DNA of 64,000 bases from Tissierellales bacterium (GTDB lineage Bacteria > Bacillota > Clostridia > Tissierellales > Sedimentibacteraceae), in assembly GCA_018433765.1 (NCBI GenBank), contig JAHDQO010000019.1, forward strand, positions 50,672 to 114,671, given 5' to 3'. This document shows, one piece after another, positions 28,148-37,044 of this stretch. The notes below the pieces were generated by a model that saw only the letters and a program-made list of their open reading frames with translations, ran no database searches and was not told where the DNA came from. The position numbers and the translations under genes are program-made. Every line of letters starts with the position of its first letter. Within the stretch, counting starts at the first letter, position 1.

Positions 28148-28582
28148 TTATTTTTTTATTGGTTTTTTCTTAATAGTAATTAATTCTTTGATATCATTTA
28201 ATTCCGATTCATTCATTATTCTATAGTGAATCCATCCTCCCTCACCGCATGGATATCTATTATCCCATAATTCTTTAGTTTTTGGTAAAAAAGTAGGAAG
28301 TTTTTCGTATAACTTATGTAATTCATTCTTACCTATTTGAATTGAAACAGTAAAAGATCCTTTTTCATAAAAAACATAGCATATATGCTTACTTTTATGA
28401 CTGTATTTTGTTCCCCATCCATAATTATTACCGAAAGGAAACTTGAGTTCAGATAAAATATCATAATTGCTAAATAAAAAATGTTCTAATTCTTTAAGTA
28501 ATTTAACTCCACTCATTCCAACAGTATCATATATTTCCTCCATTGTTGGTGTTTTACTCTTGTCTAGCAAACGTTCATACAT
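28148..28582 (-). CDS. DUF3788 family protein
   Basis: 144 residues with AAGGAGG before the ATG. It has family-like features: FGNNYGWGTKYSHKSKHIC, a middle strand FTVSIQIG, and PCGEGGWIHYRI near the C-terminus. DUF3788 proteins are small soluble proteins of unknown function related to SRPBCC/YdhG-like folds in some listings. There are no obvious catalytic residues. It is a single gene between terminators. Confidence 0.7.
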   Translation of the reverse strand: MYERLLDKSKTPTMEEIYDTVGMSGVKLLKELEHFLFSNYDILSELKFPFGNNYGWGTKYSHKSKHICYVFYEKGSFTVSIQIGKNELHKLYEKLPTFLPKTKELWDNRYPCGEGGWIHYRIMNESELNDIKELITIKKKPIKK

Positions 28583-28819
28583 ACCTTTTCCTCCTTAAAA
28601 GAAATAAATTTTTCATTACTGATACCTTTTCTTAATTTCAGAAAATAAATTCTAATTTAACTAAACATTTTTAGAAAATTAAATGCTAACAACATAAATA
28701 TAAATATCTAAAATTAACTTTTATAATCTCTTGTATTTTAGCAAATATTACTATTATTTTCAACTTATTATGGCAAGGATGTTAGCTCTTTGAAAATCTT
28801 TATTAGAAAAACTTCATAA

Positions 28820-28861
28820 CATACAAAAAACTCCTGCATTTGCAGAAGTTCTTTGTATGTT
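28820..28861 (-). terminator. Terminator after the nicotinate phosphoribosyltransferase gene
   Basis: AACTCCTGCA / TGCAGAAGTT with flanking CATACAAA / TTTGTATG pairing and a T-run on the minus strand, directly after the stop codon. Confidence 0.8.
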
Positions 28862-28865
28862 TTTG

Positions 28866-29903
28866 CTATTTCATTTTTACTAATCTATCATTTTCTACTA
28901 TACCCGGTAGTCTACCTCTTTTAGCTACCGGTTTACCGTCTACTTCTTTTAAATCCATAGTCATGTCTATTGCTGGTGCTCCTGAAATATAGCTTCCAAC
29001 TCCAAAGGCATCTGCCCCTGCTTCACTTAGGATTTTAATTTTTTCTGGATGCAGACCACCAGAAACAAATATCTTAACCCAATCATATCCTTTTAATTCA
29101 AGATTGACTTTAACTTCTTTTACTAGCTCAGGTCGTACTCCTCCTCTTTCACTAGGAGTATCTAGTCTTATTGCATATAAGTTTTTACCTAATGCTTCTG
29201 CAACTCTAAGTGCTTCTTCTACTTCATCTTTATATGTATCAATTAAAACTATACGTTTATGCTCTGGGGGCATAATATCATCGTACACTTTTGCAAGTTT
29301 TACTGTGTCTCCAGCTATTAAAAATGACGAATGAGGTAAAGTTCCCATAGGTTTCATATCCATTTTCTTAGCCGCTAAAATGTTACTTACTGAACCTGCT
29401 CCACCTAAAAGTGCAGCTCTTTCCATTACTGGTGAAACTGAAGGATGTAAATGTCTTGTTCCAAAGCATGAAAATGGCTTTCCTTCACATGCTTCTTTTA
29501 TTTCTTTTGCAGCTGTAGCCCATCCACTAGGACTCGCTAAACATCCAAGTATTACAGCTTCAAATATTGCAAATTCACTATATTTTCCTGTTATTCTTAC
29601 TAATGTTTCTTTAGGCTTAAATTCTTTTCCTTCTTCTAATGCCCAAACTTCTACATCTTTGTCTTTTAGTATTTCCATTACTTCTTTAATACCAACAAAA
29701 ATACCTTCTTTTCTAGCAAATATTTCTGCTGTTACAACAGTATCTGCTAATCCCATATGGTTTAAAATATCTAATGTCCTTACAAAGTATACATCAGTTG
29801 TTAGACCGGACATTATTTCCTCATGATTTGCAGAAAATAGCCTTTTATCCTTTTCACTAACTTTGTAATTTTCAACATCTTTTAAACTTTTTATAGTTTC
29901 CAT
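28866..29903 (-). CDS. Nicotinate phosphoribosyltransferase, short type
   Basis: 345 residues, the compact form found in archaea and Clostridia. Recognisable parts are SANHEEIMSGLTTDVYFV, the catalytic His region FGTRHLHPSV, ASPSGWATAA, IRLDTPSERGG and VSGGLHPEKI, followed by GADAFGVGSYIS for phosphate binding. It converts nicotinate and PRPP to nicotinate mononucleotide in NAD salvage. It starts with GGAGGAAAAA and is separated from coaE by about 90 bp. The symbol pncB is commonly used for this activity, but this short type is divergent. Confidence 0.88.
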   Translation of the reverse strand: METIKSLKDVENYKVSEKDKRLFSANHEEIMSGLTTDVYFVRTLDILNHMGLADTVVTAEIFARKEGIFVGIKEVMEILKDKDVEVWALEEGKEFKPKETLVRITGKYSEFAIFEAVILGCLASPSGWATAAKEIKEACEGKPFSCFGTRHLHPSVSPVMERAALLGGAGSVSNILAAKKMDMKPMGTLPHSSFLIAGDTVKLAKVYDDIMPPEHKRIVLIDTYKDEVEEALRVAEALGKNLYAIRLDTPSERGGVRPELVKEVKVNLELKGYDWVKIFVSGGLHPEKIKILSEAGADAFGVGSYISGAPAIDMTMDLKEVDGKPVAKRGRLPGIVENDRLVKMK

Positions 29904-29989
29904 TTTTTCCTCCGATTTTATCAGTTGAGAGTTGTGAGTGTATTATAACATTATTTTATAAATTTTTCTAAAATATTTTTATAAATTTA

Positions 29990-30610
29990 TTATTTAATTA
30001 TTATTTTGTTTTTTAATAAACGGTCAATTTTACTTCGTAATTGTTCTAAAGTTTCCTCGTTATTTATTATAACATCAGCATATTTTACCTTTTCTTCTAT
30101 ATCCATTTGAGAATTGATTATTTTTATAGATTCTTCGTATCCTCTTTTATCTCTTTGTAATAACCTACTGATTTGTACCTCTTTGCTAACATATACAAGC
30201 CAAATTTCATCATAAATAACACCATGTTTTTTAATTTTGTCTTTCTGTTCTAAAAGAAGTGGTATATCTAGAAATATAATACTATCTTTACAGTTTTTAA
30301 TCCCTTCTAGTAATACTTGTGATACTTCTTTATGAACAATTTCATTTAAGTTAAGTAATTTCTCTTCGTTATTAAAAACAATTTTACCTAATCTTTTTCT
30401 ATCTATTTTACCGCTATTATCTAATATCTCTTTACCAAAATTATCTATTAATTCATTATATATCTTTTCTCCTTTTTGATAAAGATTATGTACTATTCTA
30501 TCTGAATCAAGAACCTCATATCCATATTCACTAATAATTTTAGAAACAGTACTTTTACCTGTAGCTATACCGCCTGTTAATGCAATAACATATGGTCTAT
30601 TTTGCTTCAT
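29990..30610 (-). CDS. coaE: Dephospho-CoA kinase
   Basis: 206 residues. P-loop GGIATGKST near 13-21, DSDRIVHNLYQKG for the CoA site, and the lid region LLQRDKRGYEES fit CoaE. It phosphorylates dephospho-CoA in the last step of CoA synthesis. Its start overlaps the end of polA by 14 bp, so the two are translated from one message. This polA-coaE order is common in Firmicutes. Confidence 0.93.
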   Translation of the reverse strand: MKQNRPYVIALTGGIATGKSTVSKIISEYGYEVLDSDRIVHNLYQKGEKIYNELIDNFGKEILDNSGKIDRKRLGKIVFNNEEKLLNLNEIVHKEVSQVLLEGIKNCKDSIIFLDIPLLLEQKDKIKKHGVIYDEIWLVYVSKEVQISRLLQRDKRGYEESIKIINSQMDIEEKVKYADVIINNEETLEQLRSKIDRLLKNKIIIK

Positions 30611-33338
30611 ACCAACTTGCTCCAGTATTCATATCTATATCTAGATGAACTTTTAGATTAATTACATTCTCCATTTCTTCTTTTAAAAGCTTTTTAACTT
30701 CTTCTATTTCACTTGTATGAGCTTCTATTATAAGTTCATCGTGTATTTGCAGAATAAGTCTTGACTTCATTTTCTGCTCTTTTAGTCTATTATATACATT
30801 AACCATTGCCTTTTTTATTATATCAGCTGCAGTGCCTTGTACAGGTGTATTAAGTGCTATTCTTTCACCAAAGGATCTAATATTGTAGTTTCTAGATTCA
30901 AGTTCAGGTATATATCTTCTTCTTTGAAAATATGTTTCAACATATCCGTCTTTTTTCCCTCTTTTTATAATATTTTTCATATAGTCATCTACTTTTTGGT
31001 AGTATGCAAGATAATTTTCTATATATACCTTTGCCTCTTTTCTTGGTATATTTAAATCTCTGCCTAACCCATAGTCACTAATTCCATATACTATGCCAAA
31101 ATTAACTGCTTTAGCTCTGCTTCTCATAAGTGATGTAACTTCTTCTTGATTTACTTTGAATACTTCAGATGCTGTTTTAGTGTGAATGTCATCATTATTT
31201 TTAAAAGCAGTTATTAAATTTTCATCATCTGCTAGATGTGCTAATACTCTCAGTTCAATTTGAGAATAGTCTGCATCTATTAATATATAATCTTCGTCTT
31301 CTGCAACAAATACTTTTCTAAGTTCTCTTCCTTCATCTGTACGTGTGGGTATGTTTTGAAGGTTAGGTTCTGTACTGCTTATTCTACCTGTAGTTGTTAT
31401 AGTTTGATTGAAGCTTGAATGTACTTTTTTTGTTTCTTTATCAATTACATTAAATAGTCCATCAACATAGGTTGATTTAAGCTTCATAAGCTGTCTGTAT
31501 TCAATTATTTTATTTATTATAGGGTGTTTAGTTCTTAATTTCTCTAATACTTCTATATTTGTAGAATATCCTGTTTTTGTTTTTTTAACTACAGGAAGCT
31601 CTAACTTTTCAAACAATATAACTCCTAACTGCTTTGGAGAATTAATATTAAACTTTTCTTCTGCATGTTCATAAATTACTTGTTCCAAGATTTCTAATTT
31701 TTCTTCTAAATGATGTCCAATTTTTTCAAGTACATCTGTATCTATCTCGAACCCTAAGTACTCCATTGATGCTAATACCGTAATTAATGGTATTTCTATT
31801 TCGTTGTACAGTTTATCCATTTTCAATTCTTTTATTGTGCTAACTAAAATATCTTCTGTGTTTATTACACAGTTTAAACAGTTCAAAAGATATTCTTTTC
31901 TTTTTTCAAGATCAATATCTCTAAAAGAAAGTCTCTTTTTACCTGTCCCCAAATAATCATTCTCTGAAGGAATATCTATTTCAAGATATTCATATGATAA
32001 CTTATCTATTCTATAAGAAGTTTCAGAAGGATTAAGTAAATATTTTGCTATCATGCTGTCAAATGATATACCATTAAATTCAATATCGTATTTCATTAAA
32101 GTTATTATTTCATTTTTTAAATGATGTCCTTTTTTTTCTATGTTTTCATCTTCAAATATATCTTTTAATAAAGTCATTACTTCATTTATATTTATTTTTT
32201 CAAAATCTATATAGTAAGTAATATTTCCTGATGTTATACCCAATGCTATTGGGTTACTATAAAGTGCTCTATCTCCATCTAAAAGAAATTTTACTGCTGT
32301 TTTCTTATTTTCTTTAATTTCTTCAATAACTTTATTTACTTCCTCAATACTTTCTATATAGGTTAAATCTACTTTAATTTTTGGTTTTTGTGCTGTTTGT
32401 TTATCTGCTTCATTTTTATCATTATCATTTAATGCCATGTTAAAAGATATTTGCTTATTTACTTCTTCCTTTTCTTCTGCTTTTATTCTCTTTTTAAAAT
32501 TTCTAAATTCTAGTTCATTGTAAAGTTCTAATAATTTATCTGTTTTAGGTGCAACATATTTATATTGTTCAAAGTCATCGTCTATAGGTATATTGGTTAC
32601 TATTTCACCTAGTGTTCTGCTCATAAAAGCTTGCATTTTGTCTGCTTCAAGTTTTTCTTTAAGCTTTCCTTTTACATTTTCTATATTGTTATATAGGTTA
32701 TCTATATCTTTATATTCTTTTATTAATTTTAAGGCAGTTTTTTCACCTACACCCATAACCCCCGGAATGTTATCTGAAGAATCGCCCATTAGTGCCTTCA
32801 AATCAATAAACTGTTCAGGTGTTATACCATAATCATCAACTATCTTTTGATAGTCCATTTCAACTATATTTGTTACACCTTTTTTAGTGAGCAGTACTTT
32901 TACATCTTCACTTACTAGCTGCAAATAATCTCGATCACTTGTTACAAGAAACACTTCCATCTCTTGGTCTTTGGCTTTTACGGCTAGTGAACCTGCTACA
33001 TCATCTGCTTCAAAACCATCTATTTCAATATGTTTAATTTCATGAATATCTAATACTTCTCTAATAAGTCCAAATTGTGATATAAGTTCGTTGGGTGCTT
33101 TTGCTCTTCCTGCTTTATATTCTTTGTACTGCTCATGTCTAAAAGTAGGTTTTTGAGGATCAAAAGCAGTACATATGTAGTCAGGTTTATAATTGTCTAT
33201 TAACTTATACAGCATATTAAGGAAACCATATACTGCATTTGTATATTGTCCTTTTTTCGTCTTTAATGGAGGCATAGCATAAAACGCTCTAAACAACAGG
33301 CTATTTCCATCTAGTATAATAAATTTCTTTTTATTCAT
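30597..33338 (-). CDS. polA: DNA polymerase I with inactive proofreading domain
   Basis: 913 residues from the ATG at 33338, which begins NKKKFIILDGNSLLFRAFYA. A GTG 33 bp upstream is possible but would add only a basic tail. Residues 1-290 are the 5'-3' exonuclease (FEADDVAGSLA, DSSDNIPGV). The middle domain lacks the DxE and other acidic residues of proofreading, as in Bacillus and Thermus enzymes. The polymerase domain has DADYSQIELRVLAHL, RSRAKAVNFGIVYG and QIHDELIIEAH. It fills gaps in repair and Okazaki maturation. Confidence 0.95.
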   Translation of the reverse strand: MNKKKFIILDGNSLLFRAFYAMPPLKTKKGQYTNAVYGFLNMLYKLIDNYKPDYICTAFDPQKPTFRHEQYKEYKAGRAKAPNELISQFGLIREVLDIHEIKHIEIDGFEADDVAGSLAVKAKDQEMEVFLVTSDRDYLQLVSEDVKVLLTKKGVTNIVEMDYQKIVDDYGITPEQFIDLKALMGDSSDNIPGVMGVGEKTALKLIKEYKDIDNLYNNIENVKGKLKEKLEADKMQAFMSRTLGEIVTNIPIDDDFEQYKYVAPKTDKLLELYNELEFRNFKKRIKAEEKEEVNKQISFNMALNDNDKNEADKQTAQKPKIKVDLTYIESIEEVNKVIEEIKENKKTAVKFLLDGDRALYSNPIALGITSGNITYYIDFEKININEVMTLLKDIFEDENIEKKGHHLKNEIITLMKYDIEFNGISFDSMIAKYLLNPSETSYRIDKLSYEYLEIDIPSENDYLGTGKKRLSFRDIDLEKRKEYLLNCLNCVINTEDILVSTIKELKMDKLYNEIEIPLITVLASMEYLGFEIDTDVLEKIGHHLEEKLEILEQVIYEHAEEKFNINSPKQLGVILFEKLELPVVKKTKTGYSTNIEVLEKLRTKHPIINKIIEYRQLMKLKSTYVDGLFNVIDKETKKVHSSFNQTITTTGRISSTEPNLQNIPTRTDEGRELRKVFVAEDEDYILIDADYSQIELRVLAHLADDENLITAFKNNDDIHTKTASEVFKVNQEEVTSLMRSRAKAVNFGIVYGISDYGLGRDLNIPRKEAKVYIENYLAYYQKVDDYMKNIIKRGKKDGYVETYFQRRRYIPELESRNYNIRSFGERIALNTPVQGTAADIIKKAMVNVYNRLKEQKMKSRLILQIHDELIIEAHTSEIEEVKKLLKEEMENVINLKVHLDIDMNTGASWYEAK

Positions 33339-33508
33339 GATTAAATTCTTTTTTCCTTTCTCTTTTTTCACTATAATTTATAAATATTATAACATTAGTT
33401 ATATTTATAGTAAATACAACTAAGTTTTCATTTATATCATATATAATTTTAATAATTGAGTCAATATATAAGAGTTTTCCTATTTATTCTTCTAAAATAC
33501 TATACTCA

Positions 33509-33537
33509 AGATTCACTACGTTTAGTTCAGAATGACA
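33509..33537. repeat. Copy of the AGATTC...AGAATGAC mini-repeat
   Basis: AGATTCACTACGTTTAGTTC followed by AGAATGACA resembles the copy at 10700-10738. Confidence 0.45.
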
Positions 33538-33574
33538 TTAAAGAGTTATTAATAATTTTATTAATATAGTCAAT

Positions 33575-33608
33575 AAAAAAGAGCTCCTATCTTTTAAGGC
33601 AGCTCTTA
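33575..33608 (-). terminator. Terminator-like hairpin
   Basis: AAGAGCT-CC / GG-AGCTCTT arms with an A/T loop, followed by TTTTTTATT on the minus strand, just downstream of the AAA-ATPase remnant. It may be the original terminator of that lost gene. Confidence 0.55.
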
Positions 33609-33642
33609 TGCATTTATGATTAATATGAATTATATGATTACT

Positions 33643-33762
33643 TCATATATATCTTTTTACACCTGCATCTACTATTTTTTTTATTTGCTTTAGTTTATTA
33701 CTTATATCTACCATATAATGCATATTAGGTACACAACTAGCTGCAATATTAAATTTTTTCAT
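33643..33762 (-). pseudogene. N-terminal remnant of an AAA-ATPase-like / PD-(D/E)xK family gene
   Basis: A 39-codon frame starts at an ATG at 33762 with GGTGATAGG upstream: MKKFNIAASCVPNMHYMVDI, then SNKLKQIKKIVDAG. This is the characteristic start of the clostridial AAA-ATPase-like proteins (about 500-600 residues), in which the next segment is normally the Walker A region. Here the frame ends after VKRYI, and no Walker motif follows before the hairpin at 33608. The rest was probably deleted. Translation of the remnant is possible but unlikely to be useful. Confidence 0.6.
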
Positions 33763-33790
33763 CCTATCACCCGGCTATTATAATTAACAA

Positions 33791-33846
33791 TTGATAGTTG
33801 ATAATTAATATTTGATAGTTGATAATTAATATTTGATAGTTAAATG
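33791..33846. repeat. 21-bp tandem repeat, about 2.6 copies
   Basis: The unit TTGATAGTTGATAATTAATA(T) is present at 33791-33811, 33812-33832 and partly from 33833. Related single copies lie at 38844, 39863, 58279 and 60474. Confidence 0.8.
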
Positions 33847-34057
33847 ATGATTTACTTATTTTTCGTAAATCTTTTTTAAAATCTATATGGTTAGTATATA
33901 TTAAATGATTTTGTATATCAAGGTTATAACTAACTTTATGCTCACTTCTTAAACTTAGCATTTCTTAATATTATATTGAATATTTATTTATATACAATTA
34001 CTATTATAGCATAATTTTCTATTATATCCATATACAGCATTGAAATGTAAGTAAATA

Positions 34058-34084
34058 TAAAAAATCCCGGATTTAATCCGGGAT
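34058..34084 (-). terminator. Terminator of the sigma/anti-sigma operon
   Basis: ATCCCGGAT / ATCCGGGAT with a 3-nt loop and TTTTTT after it on the minus strand, 46 bp past the stop of the anti-sigma gene. Confidence 0.85.
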
Positions 34085-34129
34085 AAGTCTATTTTTGTGT
34101 TATTTTGTGTTTCTCCGTGTTTATATTTT

Positions 34130-35383
34130 TTATTTTTTCTTTCTATTTTTAACAATAAGTATTGCTATTAAAGTTATAATTCCTACTATAATTAGTACAG
34201 GTAATACAGATACCATTAATATAATCAAATATTCAATAAAATTTATAATTCCATTAATAGTTTTTATAAATCCTTCTTTAGATTTTTGCCATAATGTTTT
34301 ATCAACAGATGATATATTTTGGTTTAATGTTTCTACTTCTTTAATTTCAATGTTTATTGTAGACATGTATACTCTATCATCAATATTGCTTAAATCAATA
34401 TTAAGATTATCTATTTCAGTTCTTGTTCTGCTTAATTCATTTTCTATTTGCAGTATTTCTGTAACATTTTCTGCATCATTAACAAGTTCTAATAATCTTT
34501 CCTCTTGAACCTTTAAATTCTTGACTTTGTTATCTTTCTCATAATATGATTTTGTTACATCTGTTTCATTTGTGCTTTCATTTCTTATTGCTCCATTATT
34601 GCTAATGTATTCCATAGTATCATAAAATTTATCTTGTGGTACTCTTATTATCATACTACCATTTTTAAGTTCTTTTCCATTATGAGATTTATACGAATTA
34701 GTATAATTTTCTTGATTTTGTACGTACCCATTAAAAGTCCTAATAACAACAATTAAATTCTCTGTAAAAGTATTATAATCCTCAGTTTCTATATAGACAT
34801 ATCCATCTTTTATAATTTTTAATTCTTTATAACTTTCTGTTCTTTTATCAGTATTTTGCAAACTTGTTTTGCTGTAATTTTGAGACTTATTGTCTTCTTC
34901 TAAAACATAAGATAATTCATAACTACCCTCAGAAATTCCATCATCACTAGATTTGTCATTTTCATATGTTGCTTCAGGTTCTGATGCTGGTGGAGGTGCT
35001 GGTGCTAGGTCATATTTCAGCTCACTTCCCGCTCTATTCATGCTTTCATCTAATATGTTTTGATTAGCTCCCATGTAAATAAACCCAGCAACAAACACAA
35101 GTACAACGGTTGCAGCTACTATAGTATATCTTCTCCAATTAAATTTTATTTTAGATTTTTTATGAACCTGTTTTAATTTATTATGCAGATTTTTACAATA
35201 ACCTTCTGGTAACTGTTCTTGCGGTACAGCATTTAATTCATCGACAATTTTTTTTAGAATTACATACTGTTTTCTACAATTGTTACAGTCTTTAATATGC
35301 TCTTCAATTTGTTTTTTTTCTTCATTATTAAGTTCGTCATCAATAAATAAGGATAGTTTATCATTGAATTCTTTACAGTTCAT
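34130..35383 (-). CDS. Zinc-finger anti-sigma factor with DUF4349 domain
   Basis: 417 residues from the ATG at 35383, which follows GGTTGGTG. The N-terminus is a zf-HC2 anti-sigma motif with His and Cys ligands (EEHIKDCNNCRKQYV). One membrane helix lies near 85-105 (IVAATVVLVFVAGFIYMGA). The extracellular part is a DUF4349 domain with a coiled coil, and another helix is near the C-terminus, followed by a basic tail. It sits 33 bp after the ECF sigma gene, the standard arrangement, and should hold that sigma at the membrane until an envelope signal arrives. Confidence 0.85.
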   Translation of the reverse strand: MNCKEFNDKLSLFIDDELNNEEKKQIEEHIKDCNNCRKQYVILKKIVDELNAVPQEQLPEGYCKNLHNKLKQVHKKSKIKFNWRRYTIVAATVVLVFVAGFIYMGANQNILDESMNRAGSELKYDLAPAPPPASEPEATYENDKSSDDGISEGSYELSYVLEEDNKSQNYSKTSLQNTDKRTESYKELKIIKDGYVYIETEDYNTFTENLIVVIRTFNGYVQNQENYTNSYKSHNGKELKNGSMIIRVPQDKFYDTMEYISNNGAIRNESTNETDVTKSYYEKDNKVKNLKVQEERLLELVNDAENVTEILQIENELSRTRTEIDNLNIDLSNIDDRVYMSTINIEIKEVETLNQNISSVDKTLWQKSKEGFIKTINGIINFIEYLIILMVSVLPVLIIVGIITLIAILIVKNRKKK

Positions 35384-35416
35384 ATTATTCACCAACCTAT
35401 ATATTCTATTTAATCA

Positions 35417-36004
35417 TCATATTTGGTATTCATATTCTTGTATCTTTATCTCCAGTACTGTTTTTAATTTCTTCCGGGCCCTATTAAGTCTTGACTTGAC
35501 TGTACCCGGGTTGCAAGAAAGTATTTCTGAAATTTCTTGATAAGAAAATCCCTGTATATCTCTAAGAATAATTATTGTTTTAAAATCATATTCTAATTGA
35601 TTAACAGCTTCAAGAACCATTTTAGAGTTTAATTCTCTTTCAAAGATAACATCCGGATTACTTTTATTATCTTGTATTTGCATTTTAATTTCACTTGTTT
35701 CTGTTTTTATAGGTTCATCAAGAGAGTATGTAATTAAAGTTTTTTTTCGTTTGAAATCTAAACATGTATTTACTACAATTCTGTAAAGCCATGTTTTAAA
35801 AGTTGATTTCATATTAAATCTATCGATAGAACTATATGCCTTTATTAAAGCCTCTTGAGATATGTCTTCGGCGTCCTCCTTGTTTTTCAATATTCGAAGT
35901 GCAATATTAAATGCAATTTTTTTATAATCTCTAATCAATTCTTCAAAAGCTTCTACATCACCTTTTTGACTTCTTTTGATCAATAATATTTCACTATCTT
36001 TCAT
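35417..36004 (-). CDS. ECF-type RNA polymerase sigma factor
   Basis: 195 residues. Region 2 (FEELIRDYKKIAFNIALRIL, then DAEDISQEALIKAY) and region 4 (ILRDIQGFSYQEISEILSCN, then GTVKSRLNRARKKL) match the SigW/RpoE class. It is the first gene of a two-gene operon with its membrane anti-sigma factor. Such pairs usually respond to cell-envelope stress and activate their own promoter. The target genes cannot be told from this window. Confidence 0.92.
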   Translation of the reverse strand: MKDSEILLIKRSQKGDVEAFEELIRDYKKIAFNIALRILKNKEDAEDISQEALIKAYSSIDRFNMKSTFKTWLYRIVVNTCLDFKRKKTLITYSLDEPIKTETSEIKMQIQDNKSNPDVIFERELNSKMVLEAVNQLEYDFKTIIILRDIQGFSYQEISEILSCNPGTVKSRLNRARKKLKTVLEIKIQEYEYQI

Positions 36005-36076
36005 CTTTTTACCACCCTGTTTGTCTATATAGACGGATTAATTATTATTTTGTTCCTTGTATTATTTTGATTATTT

Positions 36077-36105
36077 AAAAAAATTGCGGATCTAAATCCG
36101 CAATT
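36077..36105 (-). terminator. Terminator of the downstream degV gene
   Basis: AATTGCGGAT / ATCCGCAATT with a 4-nt loop overlaps the degV stop region and is followed by TTTTTT on the minus strand. Confidence 0.85.
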
Positions 36106-36967
36106 AGTCTTCGAATCTTTTATTTAGAAAGAAAATAGCTAATGTTCCCGGCCCAGAATGTGCACTTACTACGGATCCTACATATTCTGTTATTATTTGT
36201 TTACACCCATATTCTTCTATCAATCTGTTCTTAATAGTTTCCATAAATTCATAGTTATCACTATGCCCTATTGATACTATTTGATTTTTTATGTCATCTT
36301 GCCTTTGGTCTATATAGTCCATTATTTTATTTGCTAATTTTTTTGTTCCTCTTACTTTATCTAAAGCTCTAATCTTTCCATCTTCAAAATCCAAAATAGG
36401 TTTTATGTGCAGCAAACCTCCAATAAAAGCACTAGTTCTACTTACTCTTCCACCTTTGTAGAGATATTCTATATCATCTACAGTAAAGATATGTTCTCCA
36501 TGATTCTTATAGTGATCTAGCATTCTGTATAATTCTTCTTTACTTTTTCCTGCTTCTATTATTTCAGCTGCCTTTAGAACCATTAATCCAAGCATACCAC
36601 ATGTACTTTTAGTATCATAGACTTCTATATCAAAATCAGGATATTCTTCCTTTATTTCATCTTTTGCTATGACTGAAGATTGGTATGTACTTGATAATCC
36701 AGAAGAAAAGCTTAGATATATACATGGCTCATTTTTTTTAGCATATTCTTCAAATTTCTGTTTAAAAATTTGAGGAGGTATCTGAGCTGTTCTAAAAAGA
36801 TCTCCATTTTTTAATCTTTGGTGTACTTCTAATGGTGCTATATCTATCTTGTCCAAATATTCTTCTTCTTCGCAATATAAATAAATAGGTACAACGTCAA
36901 TATTATGTTTTTTAATTAAGTCTTTTGGTAAATCACAAGCCGAATCTGTAATTATTTTATAAGGCAT
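36104..36967 (-). CDS. DegV family fatty-acid-binding protein (second copy)
   Basis: 287 residues with the DegV start YKIITDSACDLPKDLI and the Ser/Thr-rich lipid site (YLSFSSGLSSTYQS). C-terminal SAHSGPGTLAIFF is also typical. DegV/FakB proteins bind a fatty acid and present it to the FakA kinase for phospholipid synthesis. It is a close paralogue of the gene 77 bp upstream and probably arose by tandem duplication, perhaps giving different chain preferences. No fakA is seen here. Confidence 0.88.
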   Translation of the reverse strand: MPYKIITDSACDLPKDLIKKHNIDVVPIYLYCEEEEYLDKIDIAPLEVHQRLKNGDLFRTAQIPPQIFKQKFEEYAKKNEPCIYLSFSSGLSSTYQSSVIAKDEIKEEYPDFDIEVYDTKSTCGMLGLMVLKAAEIIEAGKSKEELYRMLDHYKNHGEHIFTVDDIEYLYKGGRVSRTSAFIGGLLHIKPILDFEDGKIRALDKVRGTKKLANKIMDYIDQRQDDIKNQIVSIGHSDNYEFMETIKNRLIEEYGCKQIITEYVGSVVSAHSGPGTLAIFFLNKRFED

Positions 36968-37044
36968 GATATACCCCCTTCATTTCTTCTTTTAATAAAA
37001 TTATAAATTATTTTTACATATAAATCAAATAAATATTGTAAAAT

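Larger units (their letters stand above)
33372..34129. other. 758-bp gene-poor region with repeats and gene debris
   Basis: Between polA and the anti-sigma gene there is no complete gene. The region holds a mini-repeat copy (33509-33537), a terminator-like hairpin (33575-33608), a 39-codon remnant of an AAA-ATPase gene (33643-33762), a 21-bp tandem repeat (33791-33846) and the anti-sigma terminator (34058-34084). It looks like a site of past insertion and deletion. Confidence 0.6.

Noticed and set aside
28583..28865. Possible gene in the 283-bp gap
   Set aside because: It is AT-rich with stops in all frames and no ribosome site followed by a sensible start; only the terminator at its left end was supported.
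33791..33846. Short regular repeats suggestive of a CRISPR array
   Set aside because: The 21-bp units are directly adjacent with no unique spacers, and no cas genes are present.
33767..33961. 64-codon frame with repeated ILIINYQ-type peptides
   Set aside because: It is only the translation of the 21-bp tandem repeat and has no ribosome site or conserved features.
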